A DNA stretch of 64,000 nucleotides from the NCBI RefSeq assembly GCF_001688725.2, contig NZ_CP015401.2:186001-250000 (forward strand), read 5' to 3'. A program made the translations under genes and the position numbers. Source of the DNA: Bacteroides caecimuris. GTDB lineage: Bacteria > Bacteroidota > Bacteroidia > Bacteroidales > Bacteroidaceae. The notes below the pieces were generated by a model, which saw only the letters and a program-made list of their open reading frames with translations, was not told the origin of the DNA and searched no databases. Shown piece by piece: positions 8,468 through 17,812 of this stretch (the stretch's first letter is position 1; the number at the start of each line of letters is the position of its first letter).

Positions 8468-9124
8468 ATGCGTATGACTATTAAAGAATTCTTTTCTTTT
8501 AAAACAAATAAATTTTTCTGGGTGAACATTATCGCCATGATTGTAGTGGTGGTAGTGATGATATTTGGTGTATTGAGGTGGCTTGATATACATACTCATC
8601 ATGGTGAAACTGTTGCCGTTCCCGATGTGAAAGGGATGACGGTGGACGAAGCAGCGAAAATGTTCAGGAATCATGGTTTGGTATATGTGATTTCTGATAC
8701 CAAATATGTGAAGGATAAAGCAGCAGGTATCATTCTCGAACTGAAGCCGGGAGTCGGTGAGAAAGTGAAAGAAGGACGTACGATATACCTGACTGTCAAT
8801 ACATTGGATGTACCTTTGCGTGCTATTCCCGATGTGGCGGACAACAGTTCGCTCCGTCAGGCGCAGGCTAAATTGCTGAATGCCGGTTTCAAACTGAATC
8901 AGGTTCAATTGGTAAGTGGTGAGAAAGATTGGGTATACGGCGTGAAGTATCAGGGACGTCAGTTGGCTGCTGGCGAGAAAATTCCTGTGGGATCTTCGTT
9001 AACATTGATGGTAGGAAACGGTTCCGGTGATACGTCGGGAGAAGATTCGGCCGATGTTCCAGTAGATACGGACCAGCCGGTTACGTCAGAATCGTCATCT
9101 ACTCAAGATGATAGTTGGTTTTAA
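8468..9124 (+). CDS. Membrane-anchored PASTA domain protein
   Basis: 218 residues from the chosen ATG. A short basic cytoplasmic N-terminus is followed by one membrane segment (~19-37, IIAMIVVVVVMIFGVL). Two periplasmic PASTA domains follow, at ~48-115 (VPDVKGMTVDEAAKMFRNHG) and ~118-190 (IPDVADNSSLRQAQAKLLNA), then a Ser/Thr/Asp-rich tail. PASTA domains bind peptidoglycan fragments or beta-lactams in kinases and PBPs. Here there is no kinase or transpeptidase domain, so it may act as a wall-sensing or anchoring partner. It lies first in a run with rluD and the cell-wall enzyme ddl, which fits an envelope role. Confidence 0.85.
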   Translation: MRMTIKEFFSFKTNKFFWVNIIAMIVVVVVMIFGVLRWLDIHTHHGETVAVPDVKGMTVDEAAKMFRNHGLVYVISDTKYVKDKAAGIILELKPGVGEKVKEGRTIYLTVNTLDVPLRAIPDVADNSSLRQAQAKLLNAGFKLNQVQLVSGEKDWVYGVKYQGRQLAAGEKIPVGSSLTLMVGNGSGDTSGEDSADVPVDTDQPVTSESSSTQDDSWF

Positions 9125-9150
9125 TAGATAAATAACAGAAACGGACTCGC

Positions 9151-10224
9151 ATGATAGAGGAAGAACTTCCGGATGAACTGGAGAATGATTTGGATGATAT
9201 AGAACCTGTCGGTAACGAATCCCAGCTTTACGAACACTTCCGTGTGGTTGTAGATAAGGGACAAGCGATGGTCAGAGTCGACAAATATCTGTTCGAACGT
9301 ATTGTCAATGCTTCGCGCAACCGTATTCAGAAGGCTGCCGAAGACGGATTCGTTATGGCCAATGGCAAGCCGGTGAAAAGTAGCTACAAAGTGAAACCGC
9401 TGGATGTCATAACGGTGATGATGGATCGCCCTCGTTATGAAAACGAGATTATTCCTGAAGATATTCCCCTTACTATTGTTTATGAAGATCCATACATAAT
9501 GGTGGTGAATAAACCGGCAGGGTTGGTAGTGCATCCGGGACACGGAAACTATCATGGCACGCTGGTTAATGCACTCGCTTGGCACATGAAGGATATACCT
9601 GATTACGATGCCAATGACCCGCACGTGGGACTTGTTCATCGCATCGATAAAGATACTTCGGGCTTGCTGGTGATTGCCAAGACACCAGATGCCAAAACAA
9701 ATCTGGGACTCCAATTTTTTAATAAGACTACCAAACGAAGATATCGTGCTCTGGTGTGGGGCGCTGTAGAACAGGATGAAGGAACGATTGTCGGTAATAT
9801 CGCCCGCAATCCGAAAGACCGGATGCAGATGGCAGTGATGTCTGACCCGATGATGGGCAAGCATGCCGTTACGCACTACCGTGTATTGGAAAGACTGGGA
9901 TACGTAACCCTTGTGGAATGTATACTTGAAACAGGGCGTACCCATCAGATTCGTGTCCACATGAAGCATATCGGTCATGTATTGTTCAATGACGAACGTT
10001 ATGGCGGGCATGAGATACTGAAAGGAACTCATTTTAGTAAATACAAACAGTTTGTAAATAATTGCTTTGACACTTGTCCCCGACAGGCTTTGCATGCTAT
10101 GACGTTGGGGTTTGTGCATCCCGTCACAGGTGAGGAAATGTACTTTACTTCCGAACTTCCGGATGACATGACCCGGCTTATCGAGAAGTGGAGAGGCTAT
10201 ATAAGTAATAGAGAATTAGAATGA
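9151..10224 (+). CDS. rluD: RluD-type 23S rRNA pseudouridine synthase
   Basis: 357 residues. An acidic N-terminal ~25 residues precede an S4 RNA-binding domain (~41-90, VRVDKYLFERIVNASRNRIQ). The RluA-type catalytic domain follows, with HRIDKDTSG and catalytic Asp166, and the conserved ETGRTHQIRVHMKHIGH later. RluD enzymes convert uridines in helix 69 of 23S rRNA to pseudouridine. Gene order S4-RluD followed by ddl is common in Bacteroides. The stop overlaps the ddl start by ATGA, showing translational coupling. Confidence 0.9.
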   Translation: MIEEELPDELENDLDDIEPVGNESQLYEHFRVVVDKGQAMVRVDKYLFERIVNASRNRIQKAAEDGFVMANGKPVKSSYKVKPLDVITVMMDRPRYENEIIPEDIPLTIVYEDPYIMVVNKPAGLVVHPGHGNYHGTLVNALAWHMKDIPDYDANDPHVGLVHRIDKDTSGLLVIAKTPDAKTNLGLQFFNKTTKRRYRALVWGAVEQDEGTIVGNIARNPKDRMQMAVMSDPMMGKHAVTHYRVLERLGYVTLVECILETGRTHQIRVHMKHIGHVLFNDERYGGHEILKGTHFSKYKQFVNNCFDTCPRQALHAMTLGFVHPVTGEEMYFTSELPDDMTRLIEKWRGYISNRELE

Positions 10225-11195
10225 AACGCAACATCGCTATCGTAGCAGGAGGAGATACCTCTGAAATTGTAGTTTCCCTGCGTAGCGCACAGGGTATTTA
10301 TTCCTTTATCGATAAGGAAAAGTATAATTTGTATATCGTGGAGATGGAAGGCCGTCGCTGGGAAGTACAATTGCCGGACGGAAATAAAGTGCCGGTAGAC
10401 AGAAACGACTTTAGTTTTACGAACGGAACAGAAAAAGTTGTGTTCGATTTTGCTTATATCACCATCCACGGTACGCCCGGTGAGGATGGTCGCCTCCAAG
10501 GATATTTTGATATGATGCGTATTCCGTATTCCTGTTGTGGAGTATTGGCAGCTGCCATTACATACGACAAGTTTACCTGCAATCAATATCTGAAAGCTTT
10601 CGGAGTGCGCATTGCCGAATCATTGTTGCTACGCCAGGGACAATCGATTTCTGACGAGGAAGTAGTGGAAAAGATCGGTTTGCCTTGTTTTATCAAGCCT
10701 AGTCTGGGAGGTTCGAGTTTCGGAGTTACGAAAGTAAAGACAAAAGAACAAATACAGCCGGCCATTGTTAAAGCTTTCGGAGAGGCGCAAGAAGTGCTTG
10801 TAGAAGCGTTTATGGATGGAACGGAATTGACTTGCGGTTGCTATAAGACCAAAGAGAAGACAGTCATCTTCCCGCCTACGGAAGTGGTGACGCACAATGA
10901 GTTCTTTGATTACGATGCTAAATATAACGGACAGGTAGATGAAATCACCCCTGCGCGTATCTCGGACGAACTGACCGAGCGTGTGCAGATGTTGACTTCG
11001 GCTATCTATGATATATTAGGTTGTTCCGGCATTATCCGTGTGGATTATATTGTAACTGCCGGTGAAAAACTGAATCTTCTCGAAGTCAACACAACTCCGG
11101 GAATGACTACTACCAGCTTTATCCCCCAGCAAGTGCGTGCAGCCGGACTGGATATAAAGGATGTGATGACCGATATTATTGAAAACAAATTTTAA
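10221..11195 (+). CDS. ddl: D-alanine--D-alanine ligase
   Basis: 324 residues, the usual length. The N-terminal fold has VAGGDTSEIVVSLRSAQGIY. The ATP-grasp region has CFIKPSLGGSSFGVTKVK, and the C-terminal metal and substrate signature is IIRVDYIV...LEVNTTPGMTTTSFIPQQ. It joins two D-alanines for the peptidoglycan stem peptide, in the cytosol. It overlaps rluD by 4 bp and is followed closely by an acyltransferase. Confidence 0.96.
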   Translation: MKRNIAIVAGGDTSEIVVSLRSAQGIYSFIDKEKYNLYIVEMEGRRWEVQLPDGNKVPVDRNDFSFTNGTEKVVFDFAYITIHGTPGEDGRLQGYFDMMRIPYSCCGVLAAAITYDKFTCNQYLKAFGVRIAESLLLRQGQSISDEEVVEKIGLPCFIKPSLGGSSFGVTKVKTKEQIQPAIVKAFGEAQEVLVEAFMDGTELTCGCYKTKEKTVIFPPTEVVTHNEFFDYDAKYNGQVDEITPARISDELTERVQMLTSAIYDILGCSGIIRVDYIVTAGEKLNLLEVNTTPGMTTTSFIPQQVRAAGLDIKDVMTDIIENKF

Positions 11196-11202
11196 TCACG
11201 TG

Positions 11203-12351
11203 ATGGATCTGACAGAGTTTAATGAAATTCGTCCTTACAATGATGAGGAACTTCCCCAAATCTTTGAGGAACTGATTGCTGACCCGGCTTTTCAGAAAGC
11301 TGCTACCGGGGCTATACCGAACGTTCCATTTGAACTTCTGGCGCAGAAAATGCGTACCTGTAAGACTAAGCTTGATTTTCAAGAAGCATTTTGCTATGGT
11401 ATTTTGTGGAAGATAGCGGCAGATCATACCGCCGGACTGACACTGGATCATACCGCCATACCGGATAAAAGTAAAGCTTATACGTATATATCGAATCATA
11501 GAGACATTATTCTCGATTCGGGCTTTCTCTCTATTTTGTTGATTGACCAGGGAATGGATACGGTAGAAATAGCGATTGGAGACAACTTGCTGATTTATCC
11601 CTGGATTAAGAAACTGGTACGTGTCAATAAATCATTCATTGTGCAGCGGGCATTGACAATGCGGCAGATGTTGGAATCTTCAGCACGTATGTCTCGTTAT
11701 ATGCATTACACCATTTCGGAGAAAAAACAGTCCATTTGGATTGCGCAGCGTGAAGGGCGTGCAAAAGATTCGAATGACCGTACGCAAGACAGTGTGTTGA
11801 AAATGCTGGCAATAGGTGGTGAAGGTGATTTGGTAGACCGTTTGATAGAAATGAACATTGCTCCGCTTGCTATTTCATACGAATATGACCCGTGTGATTT
11901 TCTGAAAGCGCAGGAGTTTCAGTTGAAGAGAGACATCGAAGGGTATAAGAAGACGACGCAGGACGATTTGATTAATATGCAGACCGGTCTTTTCGGATAT
12001 AAAGGCAGGGTACATTTTCAGGTTGCCCCTTGTCTGAATGATGATCTGAAAGAGTTGGACCGTTCGTTGCCGAAACCGGATTTATTTGCCCGTGTCTCTG
12101 CTTGTATTGACCGACACATTCATTGTAACTACCAGTTATATCCGGGAAATTATGTGGCGTACGATTGGCTGAATGGCACAACGGAATTTGTATCCAATTA
12201 TACGGAAGAAGAGAAACAACAGTTTATGAACTATATTGAACAACAATTGGCAAAGATCAAGATTCCGAATAAGGATGAGGACTTTTTGCGTGAGAAGTTG
12301 TTATTAATGTATTCCAATCCGTTAGTTAATTATTTAGCAGCTTGCCGATGA
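11203..12351 (+). CDS. Putative phospholipid/lysophospholipid acyltransferase
   Basis: 382 residues from the ATG at 11203. An upstream TTG at 11179 is open but overlaps ddl and is less likely. The motif SNHRDIILDSGF (His near 99) resembles the NH-x4/5-D catalytic motif of glycerol-phosphate acyltransferases. IWIAQREGRAKD (Glu near 184) resembles the glycerol-phosphate binding motif. Bacteroidetes encode a conserved group of such PlsB/PlsC-like proteins. The product is probably a cytosolic-face membrane-associated acyltransferase in lipid synthesis. The substrate is unknown. Its stop overlaps the next gene by 4 bp. Confidence 0.7.
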   Translation: MDLTEFNEIRPYNDEELPQIFEELIADPAFQKAATGAIPNVPFELLAQKMRTCKTKLDFQEAFCYGILWKIAADHTAGLTLDHTAIPDKSKAYTYISNHRDIILDSGFLSILLIDQGMDTVEIAIGDNLLIYPWIKKLVRVNKSFIVQRALTMRQMLESSARMSRYMHYTISEKKQSIWIAQREGRAKDSNDRTQDSVLKMLAIGGEGDLVDRLIEMNIAPLAISYEYDPCDFLKAQEFQLKRDIEGYKKTTQDDLINMQTGLFGYKGRVHFQVAPCLNDDLKELDRSLPKPDLFARVSACIDRHIHCNYQLYPGNYVAYDWLNGTTEFVSNYTEEEKQQFMNYIEQQLAKIKIPNKDEDFLREKLLLMYSNPLVNYLAACR

Positions 12352-13049
12352 AAGGAGGAAAATTACATGTTATCTGGTTGTGGGGATTGCTTTTCCTGAT
12401 GACTGCCTGTGGAGATGATGATTATTATTATCCTTCGGTGAAACTGGAATTTGTGACTGTAAAGACTGGAGATGATGGTCGTATACAAACGCTTATTCCT
12501 GATAAGGGAGAGGCTTTGCCTGTGGCGGAAGACCGTACGGGGTCTGTTATTGCCGCAAATACCTACAAACGTGTAATGAGTAACTATGAAGTGCTTTCGG
12601 ACGGAAGTGCAGCTACTATATATTCTTTGCAATCGCTCATTGTGCCGCTGCCTAAGCCGGAAGATGATCCGGTGTATAAAGACGGTATAAAGCAAGCCCC
12701 GGTAGAGGTGGTCAGTATTTGGCTGGGGAGGGATTATCTGAATATGATCCTGAATCTCAAGGTCAGTACAGGCAAAGGACATACTTTCGGCATAGTGGAA
12801 GATGTGTCTGAACTTAAAACAAATGGTATTGTGAATATGTTGTTATACCATGATGCGAACAGTGATGAAGAATACTATAATCGGCGTGCTTACATTTCCG
12901 TTCCTTTGGAGCAATATATGGATGAGGAGCATCCTGACCGAACGATAAATATTAAGTTTACATATTGTACGTACGATAAGGATGGATCTGCGGTAGTATC
13001 TGAAAAGTATTGTGATCCCGGGTTCGACTATACTCCTGGGCAGAATTGA
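12348..13049 (+). CDS. NigD-like lipoprotein
   Basis: 233 residues from the ATG at 12348, which overlaps the acyltransferase stop (ATGA). The lipoprotein signal ends LMTAC with Cys21, followed by an acidic GDDDYYYPSVKLEFVTV. That sequence and the beta-rich C-terminal half match the NigD-like family found in Bacteroides. NigD was named as an immunity-like gene in a bacteriocin locus, but most relatives have no known role. No toxin gene is present here. The context suggests a constitutive envelope lipoprotein. Confidence 0.8.
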   Translation: MKGGKLHVIWLWGLLFLMTACGDDDYYYPSVKLEFVTVKTGDDGRIQTLIPDKGEALPVAEDRTGSVIAANTYKRVMSNYEVLSDGSAATIYSLQSLIVPLPKPEDDPVYKDGIKQAPVEVVSIWLGRDYLNMILNLKVSTGKGHTFGIVEDVSELKTNGIVNMLLYHDANSDEEYYNRRAYISVPLEQYMDEEHPDRTINIKFTYCTYDKDGSAVVSEKYCDPGFDYTPGQN

Positions 13050-13063
13050 ATAATAGAGTATAT

Positions 13064-13456
13064 ATGTTTAAATTGAATCAATTAATCGTGGGGATATTTT
13101 TATTTCTCTCTTCCCTTTTCTCTTGTCAGCAGAAAGGAGATTTTCAATCCATGAATGTAGAGGAGTTTGATTCTCTTATTCAGAATGAGGATATACAACG
13201 TCTGGATGTCCGCACACTTGCGGAATATTCGGAGGGGCACATCACGAAGACAATCAACATCAATGTGATGGATGATTCTTTTGCTTCAATGGCTGATTCA
13301 TTATTACGGAAGGATAAACCGGTGGCTGTGTATTGTCGTAGCGGGAATCGGAGCAAGAAGGCAGCGGCAATTTTGAGTGAGAAGGGATATAAGATCTTTG
13401 AACTTGATAAAGGATTTAATTCCTGGCAGGAGGCTGGCAAAGAAATAGAGAAATAA
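13064..13456 (+). CDS. Rhodanese-domain lipoprotein
   Basis: 130 residues from the ATG at 13064. The lipoprotein signal ends LFSC (Cys21). A single rhodanese domain follows: MNVEEFDSLI, DVRTLAEYSEGHI and the active-site loop VYCRSGNRSKK with Cys91. Rhodanese domains carry sulfane sulfur on this cysteine or serve as redox proteins. Here it would act in the periplasm. It is the last gene of the run that begins with the PASTA protein, starting 14 bp after the NigD-like stop. Confidence 0.88.
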   Translation: MFKLNQLIVGIFLFLSSLFSCQQKGDFQSMNVEEFDSLIQNEDIQRLDVRTLAEYSEGHITKTININVMDDSFASMADSLLRKDKPVAVYCRSGNRSKKAAAILSEKGYKIFELDKGFNSWQEAGKEIEK

Positions 13457-13508
13457 GGTAAAGTAAAGAGCGGGCGGCAAGTAATAGCCGGCTTTTATTT
13501 TAAATACA

Positions 13509-13592
13509 ATAAGAACAAAAGAACATCTCAATCTTCAAATTCTATTTTATATCTATAAGTAGGATTTTAAAGAGATGTTCTTTTGTTCTTAT
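13509..13592. repeat. Long perfect inverted repeat, 21-bp arms
   Basis: Arms at 13509-13529 and 13572-13592 are exact reverse complements, with a 42-nt spacer. The site lies between the convergent rhodanese and argF' genes, so it may work as a two-way terminator. The large loop and the non-T-rich outer flanks are atypical of a terminator. Confidence 0.75.
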
Positions 13593-13632
13593 GCGTTAAT
13601 GGAAGAGGCTTTTCGACCTCTTTCTTTTTCGG

Positions 13633-14589
13633 TTATTTCAGTCCTTCCAATAGTCTTCTCAGAACGACAGTTGCCGAGATCTCACGATTGGCAGCTTCCG
13701 GAATAACAATCGATTGCGGACTTTCAATCACATCGTCTGTCACAATCATATTTCTGCGAACCGGAAGACAATGCATGAAATAAGCGTTGTTGGTAACCGC
13801 CATTTGACGGTCGCTGACTGTCCAATCGCGATCTTTGCTTAATATCTGCCCGTAATTGTCGCCGGAATAAGCTGCCCAGTTCTTGGCATATATAAAGTCG
13901 GCTCCTTCGAAAGCCTTCATTTGGTCGTATTCTACTTTTGCGTTGCCTACGAATTGCGGGTCGAGTTCATAACCTTCGGGGTGGGTGATGACAAATTCGT
14001 AATCCGTTGCGTTCATCCATTCGGCAAAAGAATTGGGAACAGCTTGTGGCAATGGACGTGGATGCGGAGCCCAGGTCATGACCACTTTAGGACGTGCTAT
14101 TTTCTTGTATTCTTCAATGGTAATCAAGTCGGCAAAGCTCTGTAATGGGTGGCGTGTTGCCGCTTCCATCGAAAAGACCGGACGTCCGGAGTATTGGATA
14201 AATTGATTGATAATCGTTTCCTGATAGTCAAAGTCGCGGTTTTCGAAACGGGCGAAAGAGCGTACTCCGATGAGATCACAATAACAGCCCATTACCGGAA
14301 TGGCTTCTAAGATATGTTCCGGTTTATCGCCATCCATAATGACGCCACGTTCGGTTTCCAGTTTCCATGCACCTTGATTGATATCTAGTACTATTACATT
14401 CATTCCCAAGTTGATTGCAGCTTTCTGTGTGCTAAGGCGGGTGCGCAGGCTAGAGTTGAAGAAGATCATCATCAAAGTCTTGTTTCGTCCTAGTTCTACA
14501 TATTTGAAGCGGTCTTTTTTAATTTCGAATGCTTCTGCAAGGGCTGATTTTAAATCGCCGATGTCCTGTACGCAAGTAAATTTCTTCAT
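13633..14589 (-). CDS. argF': N-succinylornithine carbamoyltransferase (ArgF')
   Basis: 318 residues. The carbamoyl-phosphate loop is NSSLRTRLSTQ (46-54) in place of the STRTR of ordinary enzymes, and the C-terminal motif is MHCLPVRRN. The proline-rich loop HPRPLPQAVPNSFAEW is the feature described for the Bacteroides fragilis transcarbamylase that uses N-succinyl-L-ornithine. It carbamoylates the acylated ornithine, so arginine synthesis here proceeds through acylated intermediates up to citrulline. It lies downstream of proA, away from the main arg operon at 36-41 kb. Substrate choice (succinyl versus acetyl) is inferred from the family. Confidence 0.9.
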   Translation of the reverse strand: MKKFTCVQDIGDLKSALAEAFEIKKDRFKYVELGRNKTLMMIFFNSSLRTRLSTQKAAINLGMNVIVLDINQGAWKLETERGVIMDGDKPEHILEAIPVMGCYCDLIGVRSFARFENRDFDYQETIINQFIQYSGRPVFSMEAATRHPLQSFADLITIEEYKKIARPKVVMTWAPHPRPLPQAVPNSFAEWMNATDYEFVITHPEGYELDPQFVGNAKVEYDQMKAFEGADFIYAKNWAAYSGDNYGQILSKDRDWTVSDRQMAVTNNAYFMHCLPVRRNMIVTDDVIESPQSIVIPEAANREISATVVLRRLLEGLK

Positions 14590-14666
14590 ATCATTTATTT
14601 TTTAATTCTTAATTTTCAATTAGTTTCGCTCAAAACGTTGTTTATTTCTAACATAAAGGTATCGTC

Positions 14667-15923
14667 TCAATTTCTTCTCGTTTGTCCGTCTCCTTCGATG
14701 ACCCATTTGTAAGAAGTGATTTCTTCCAGCCCCATCGGACCGCGCGCATGTAGTTTTTGCGTACTGATTCCGATTTCTGCTCCTAATCCGAATTGCGCTC
14801 CGTCAGTGAAAGCGGTAGATACATTGGTGTATACGCAGGCAGCATCCACAATCTTTGTGAACAAAGCTGCACGTTCCTTGTTTTCGGTAACAATACACTC
14901 GCTATGTTTGGAACTATTTTCCTGAATATGTCCTAAGGCATCTTCGAAGCTTTTTACGGTTTTGACAGCCATTTTATAATCCAGAAACTCTGTGCCGAAA
15001 CTTTCTGCTTTGGCGTGTTCCAGAAGTTCGGCAGGATAGCGGTTTTCTAATGCTTGATAAGCCTGTGCGTCAGCATAAATAATGACATGGCTGTCTTTTA
15101 GTTTCTCGCAAAGCATGGGGAGATCGGTCAGTCTCTTCTCATGTATAATGGTGCAGTCCAGCGCATTACATACGCTAACTCTGCGTGTCTTCGCATTGTG
15201 AATAATAGCTGCCCCCTTGTTTACATCTCCAAATTCATCAAAGTAAGTGTGACAGATACCTGCCCCTGTTTCAATAACGGGAATCTTTGCATTCTCGCGT
15301 ACGAAATGGATCAGGCTGCTGCTGCCTCTGGGGATAATCAGATCTACGTAACCCACTGCATTCAGCAATGCTGCCGTAGCTTCTCTGTCAGCCGGAAGTA
15401 GCTCTACAATGTGTGGATTGATATTGAATTTCTTCAATACTTCGTGAATCACACTGATGATAGCCCGGTTGGAACAGTCGGCATCACTTCCTCCTTTCAA
15501 TATGCAGGCATTTCCACTCTTTAGGCAAAGGGAGAAAACATCAAAACTGACATTCGGACGGGCTTCGTAAATAATTCCTATCACTCCGAAAGGAACACTG
15601 ACTTTTGTTAATTTCATCCCATTGGGACGAACACTTTCTTTCAACACTTTACCCAAAGGAGAGGGGAGCGTCGCTACGTTGCGTGTATCTGCGGCAATGC
15701 CTTTTAAACGTTCTTCCGTCAATTTCAACCGGTCGTACTTCGGATCATTTTTGTCCATCCGTGCGAGGTCTTTTTCATTCTCTGCGAGAATGAAAGGTGT
15801 TTCTGCAATTGCTGCGTCAGCTACTGCATTTAAAATCTGATTGATGATGTCATCATTCAGCAGGGCTAATTCCCGACTTGCCACCTGTACGGCAGCAAAG
15901 GTTTCGTTTAAATTTGTAGTCAT
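14667..15923 (-). CDS. proA: Glutamate-5-semialdehyde dehydrogenase (gamma-glutamyl phosphate reductase)
   Basis: 418 residues, the normal length. [18 protein letters not shown] and [13 protein letters not shown] are nucleotide-binding signatures. The catalytic cysteine is Cys252 in [10 protein letters not shown], and the C-terminus has [20 protein letters not shown]. It reduces gamma-glutamyl phosphate to glutamate semialdehyde with NADPH, the second step to proline. It follows proB but with a ~465-bp gap and its own -7 box. argF' lies 77 bp downstream. Confidence 0.97.
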   Translation of the reverse strand: MTTNLNETFAAVQVASRELALLNDDIINQILNAVADAAIAETPFILAENEKDLARMDKNDPKYDRLKLTEERLKGIAADTRNVATLPSPLGKVLKESVRPNGMKLTKVSVPFGVIGIIYEARPNVSFDVFSLCLKSGNACILKGGSDADCSNRAIISVIHEVLKKFNINPHIVELLPADREATAALLNAVGYVDLIIPRGSSSLIHFVRENAKIPVIETGAGICHTYFDEFGDVNKGAAIIHNAKTRRVSVCNALDCTIIHEKRLTDLPMLCEKLKDSHVIIYADAQAYQALENRYPAELLEHAKAESFGTEFLDYKMAVKTVKSFEDALGHIQENSSKHSECIVTENKERAALFTKIVDAACVYTNVSTAFTDGAQFGLGAEIGISTQKLHARGPMGLEEITSYKWVIEGDGQTRRN

Positions 15924-15961
15924 TTGCTCCTTTTTTGCATTAAATAGAAAGATAAACTATG

Positions 15962-15969
15962 CAAATATA
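15962..15969 (-). promoter_or_regulatory. Promoter -7 box of proA
   Basis: TATATTTG on the minus strand, 38 bp before the proA ATG. This suggests proA-argF' has a start independent of proB. Confidence 0.55.
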
Positions 15970-16193
15970 GTGAATGATGTGAATAAAACTAGTCGAAAAC
16001 AGAAATAAATGTTGCTTTTGTGGTGGTATGTCAATAATATATGGGGGGCTTGATATGGATGTAGTTCACAAATTCTATAAAATCCTGTATTTGTGTTGCA
16101 GATGCTTTATCTGCGATACATTATACAATCGAAGACAAGCTTTAGTTTCTGATACAATAATAAGCTGTTTTAGCCTATTCTGACAAAGGTTTA

Positions 16194-16277
16194 TTCTCAT
16201 AGCAGTGAGAAAATTTTCTCATAGTAATGAGTATTTTTTCTCATTACTATGAGAATTTTTTCTCATCGTGGTGAGAA
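16194..16277. repeat. Array of four palindromes with 22-bp period (TTCTCAT type)
   Basis: Four 18-nt units begin at 16194, 16216, 16238 and 16260, exactly 22 bp apart. Each is TTCTCAT, a 4-nt centre (AGCA, AGTA, TACT, CGTG), then ATGAGAA or GTGAGAA. The second unit ends ATGAGTA. The 4-nt spacers are A/T only. The array lies in the 465-bp proB-proA gap, downstream of the proB stop and upstream of the proA promoter. Apart from this array and the promoter, I see nothing else recognisable in 15970-16388. Confidence 0.9.
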
Positions 16278-16388
16278 TGTATGAGAATATGTGCTTCCCT
16301 GATAATGGTTGACTATTTTATTTCTTATCACTGCTGAGGGGTGGCTTGAAAGATTATTAACCCTATCTGCAGTTGACCTTATTATTGA

Positions 16389-17471
16389 TTATTCAATGTA
16401 TAGATAGTCATAATGTACTACCGGTTTCTTTCCATGCTTACCGATTGCTTCTTGTACCTGTTTGGAGTCGCAGTTCACCTTTCCAACGCCCACTTGATTT
16501 CCCTGAAAGTCCATGATACGCACAATGTCATCTTTCTCAAATTCACCTACAATGTGAGTGATTCCGATGGGGAGGATACTGACAGCCTTTTCAGAGTTTA
16601 GAACTTCCGTTGCACATTCATTGATATGAATTTCTCCTTTGGCAAACCCCTCGCTATGAGCAATCCATTTCTTGACACTGGATACCGGTGCGTTTGAAGG
16701 GATAAAACGTGTACAAAGCGTTTCCTTCGGATGCTGAAGCAAATCTACTAGAATATGATCCCGTTTTCCGTTGGCAATAATCACTGTAATCCCTTCGTCA
16801 GCTACTTTGCGGGCAATGTTTGTTTTCGTCAACATCCCCCCCCGTCCGAAACTGGACTTCGTTGCCTGAATATAATTGGATAAATCCTTTCCGTGATCGA
16901 TCTCCCGGATAACAGAAGAACCCGGATCAGCAGGAGAACCATTGTAAATTCCGTCAATGTTGCTTAGGATAATGAGAGCCTGTGCATCCATCATGGAAGC
17001 GATGAGTCCGGACAATTCGTCATTATCAGTGAACATAAGCTCGCTGACGGAAATTGTATCATTTTCGTTGACAATAGGAATGACACTGTTTTCAAGCATT
17101 ACCGTCATACAGTTTTTCTGATTCAGATAATGGCGGCGGGTACCGAAACTTTCTTTCGTAGTCAACACCTGACCAACAGGAATACTATGTTCGCGGAAAA
17201 GTTCGTAGTAACGGTTGATTAGTTTGGCTTGACCTACAGCAGAAAACAACTGGCGTTGGTCTACACTATCGAGTTTTTTCTGTGGATGCACTTCACTGCG
17301 CCCGGAAGCAACAGCTCCCGAAGAAATCAGAATGATTTCCACCCCGGATTTATGCAATTCTGCTATCTGGTCAACAAGTGCCGACATACGGGTAACGTCC
17401 AGCGTTCCGTCGCGGCGTGTCAATACATTGCTTCCTACTTTTACTGCGATTCGTGTAAATTCCTGTTTCAT
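16389..17471 (-). CDS. proB: Glutamate 5-kinase with PUA domain
   Basis: 360 residues. The amino-acid kinase domain covers ~1-260 with IAVKVGSNVLTRRDG and IILISSGAVASGRSEV, then NENDTISVSELMFTDNDELS. A PUA domain covers ~275-355 (KGEIHINECATEVLNSEKAV). It phosphorylates L-glutamate on the gamma carboxyl, the first step of proline synthesis, and is usually feedback-inhibited by proline. It lies upstream of proA on the same strand. Confidence 0.97.
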   Translation of the reverse strand: MKQEFTRIAVKVGSNVLTRRDGTLDVTRMSALVDQIAELHKSGVEIILISSGAVASGRSEVHPQKKLDSVDQRQLFSAVGQAKLINRYYELFREHSIPVGQVLTTKESFGTRRHYLNQKNCMTVMLENSVIPIVNENDTISVSELMFTDNDELSGLIASMMDAQALIILSNIDGIYNGSPADPGSSVIREIDHGKDLSNYIQATKSSFGRGGMLTKTNIARKVADEGITVIIANGKRDHILVDLLQHPKETLCTRFIPSNAPVSSVKKWIAHSEGFAKGEIHINECATEVLNSEKAVSILPIGITHIVGEFEKDDIVRIMDFQGNQVGVGKVNCDSKQVQEAIGKHGKKPVVHYDYLYIE

Positions 17472-17494
17472 TCTTTACTAACGATTTGAAAGCG

Positions 17495-17502
17495 CAAATA
17501 TA
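17495..17502 (-). promoter_or_regulatory. Promoter -7 box of proB
   Basis: TATATTTG on the minus strand, 23 bp before the proB ATG. Confidence 0.55.
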
Positions 17503-17652
17503 GAGCTTTTTGTCGATATGTTACTAAAACAGACTAAAAAGAATTATCTTTTCAGCCAGATAGAGAAAAGATAAACAATGAAACATACAAACCTGCAAGT
17601 AGGGCAGATGAGCTCTTTCATCGTAATGGATGGTCCTGAACGGATTCTCTAA

Positions 17653-17812
17653 ACATTTTATATTTTTGCTGATGCACGCAAATTTACTCCCGGACTCGAT
17701 TTTAGTACGGGAGGCGAAGGATATGTACGTTTCTCCTATGCAAACTCATTGGCGAATATCTGCGAAGGACTCGACCGCATCAGTCGCTATCTTTCTCGGT
17801 CCGGCTTTTGAT
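17653..17812 (+). pseudogene. 3' remnant of a class I/II aminotransferase
   Basis: In one plus-strand frame the codons read TFYIFADARKFTPGLDFSTG, then GEGYVRFSYANSLANICEGL, then DRISRYLSRSGF and a TGA at 17810-17812. This is the C-terminal end of an aspartate-type aminotransferase. A stop precedes it at 17650-17652. Upstream sequence near 17610-17635 in another frame (RADELFHR) may be an eroded earlier part. About 85% of the gene is gone. The last 33 bp overlap the DUF2007 gene on the other strand. Confidence 0.75.

Noticed and set aside
9121..10119. 332-residue minus-strand ORF
   Set aside because: It is antisense to rluD, whose catalytic and S4 motifs are clear. The antisense product is His-rich and unlike known proteins.
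12348..13049. Bacteriocin immunity locus because of the NigD-like gene
   Set aside because: No bacteriocin, transporter or modification gene is adjacent. The gene belongs to a housekeeping run.
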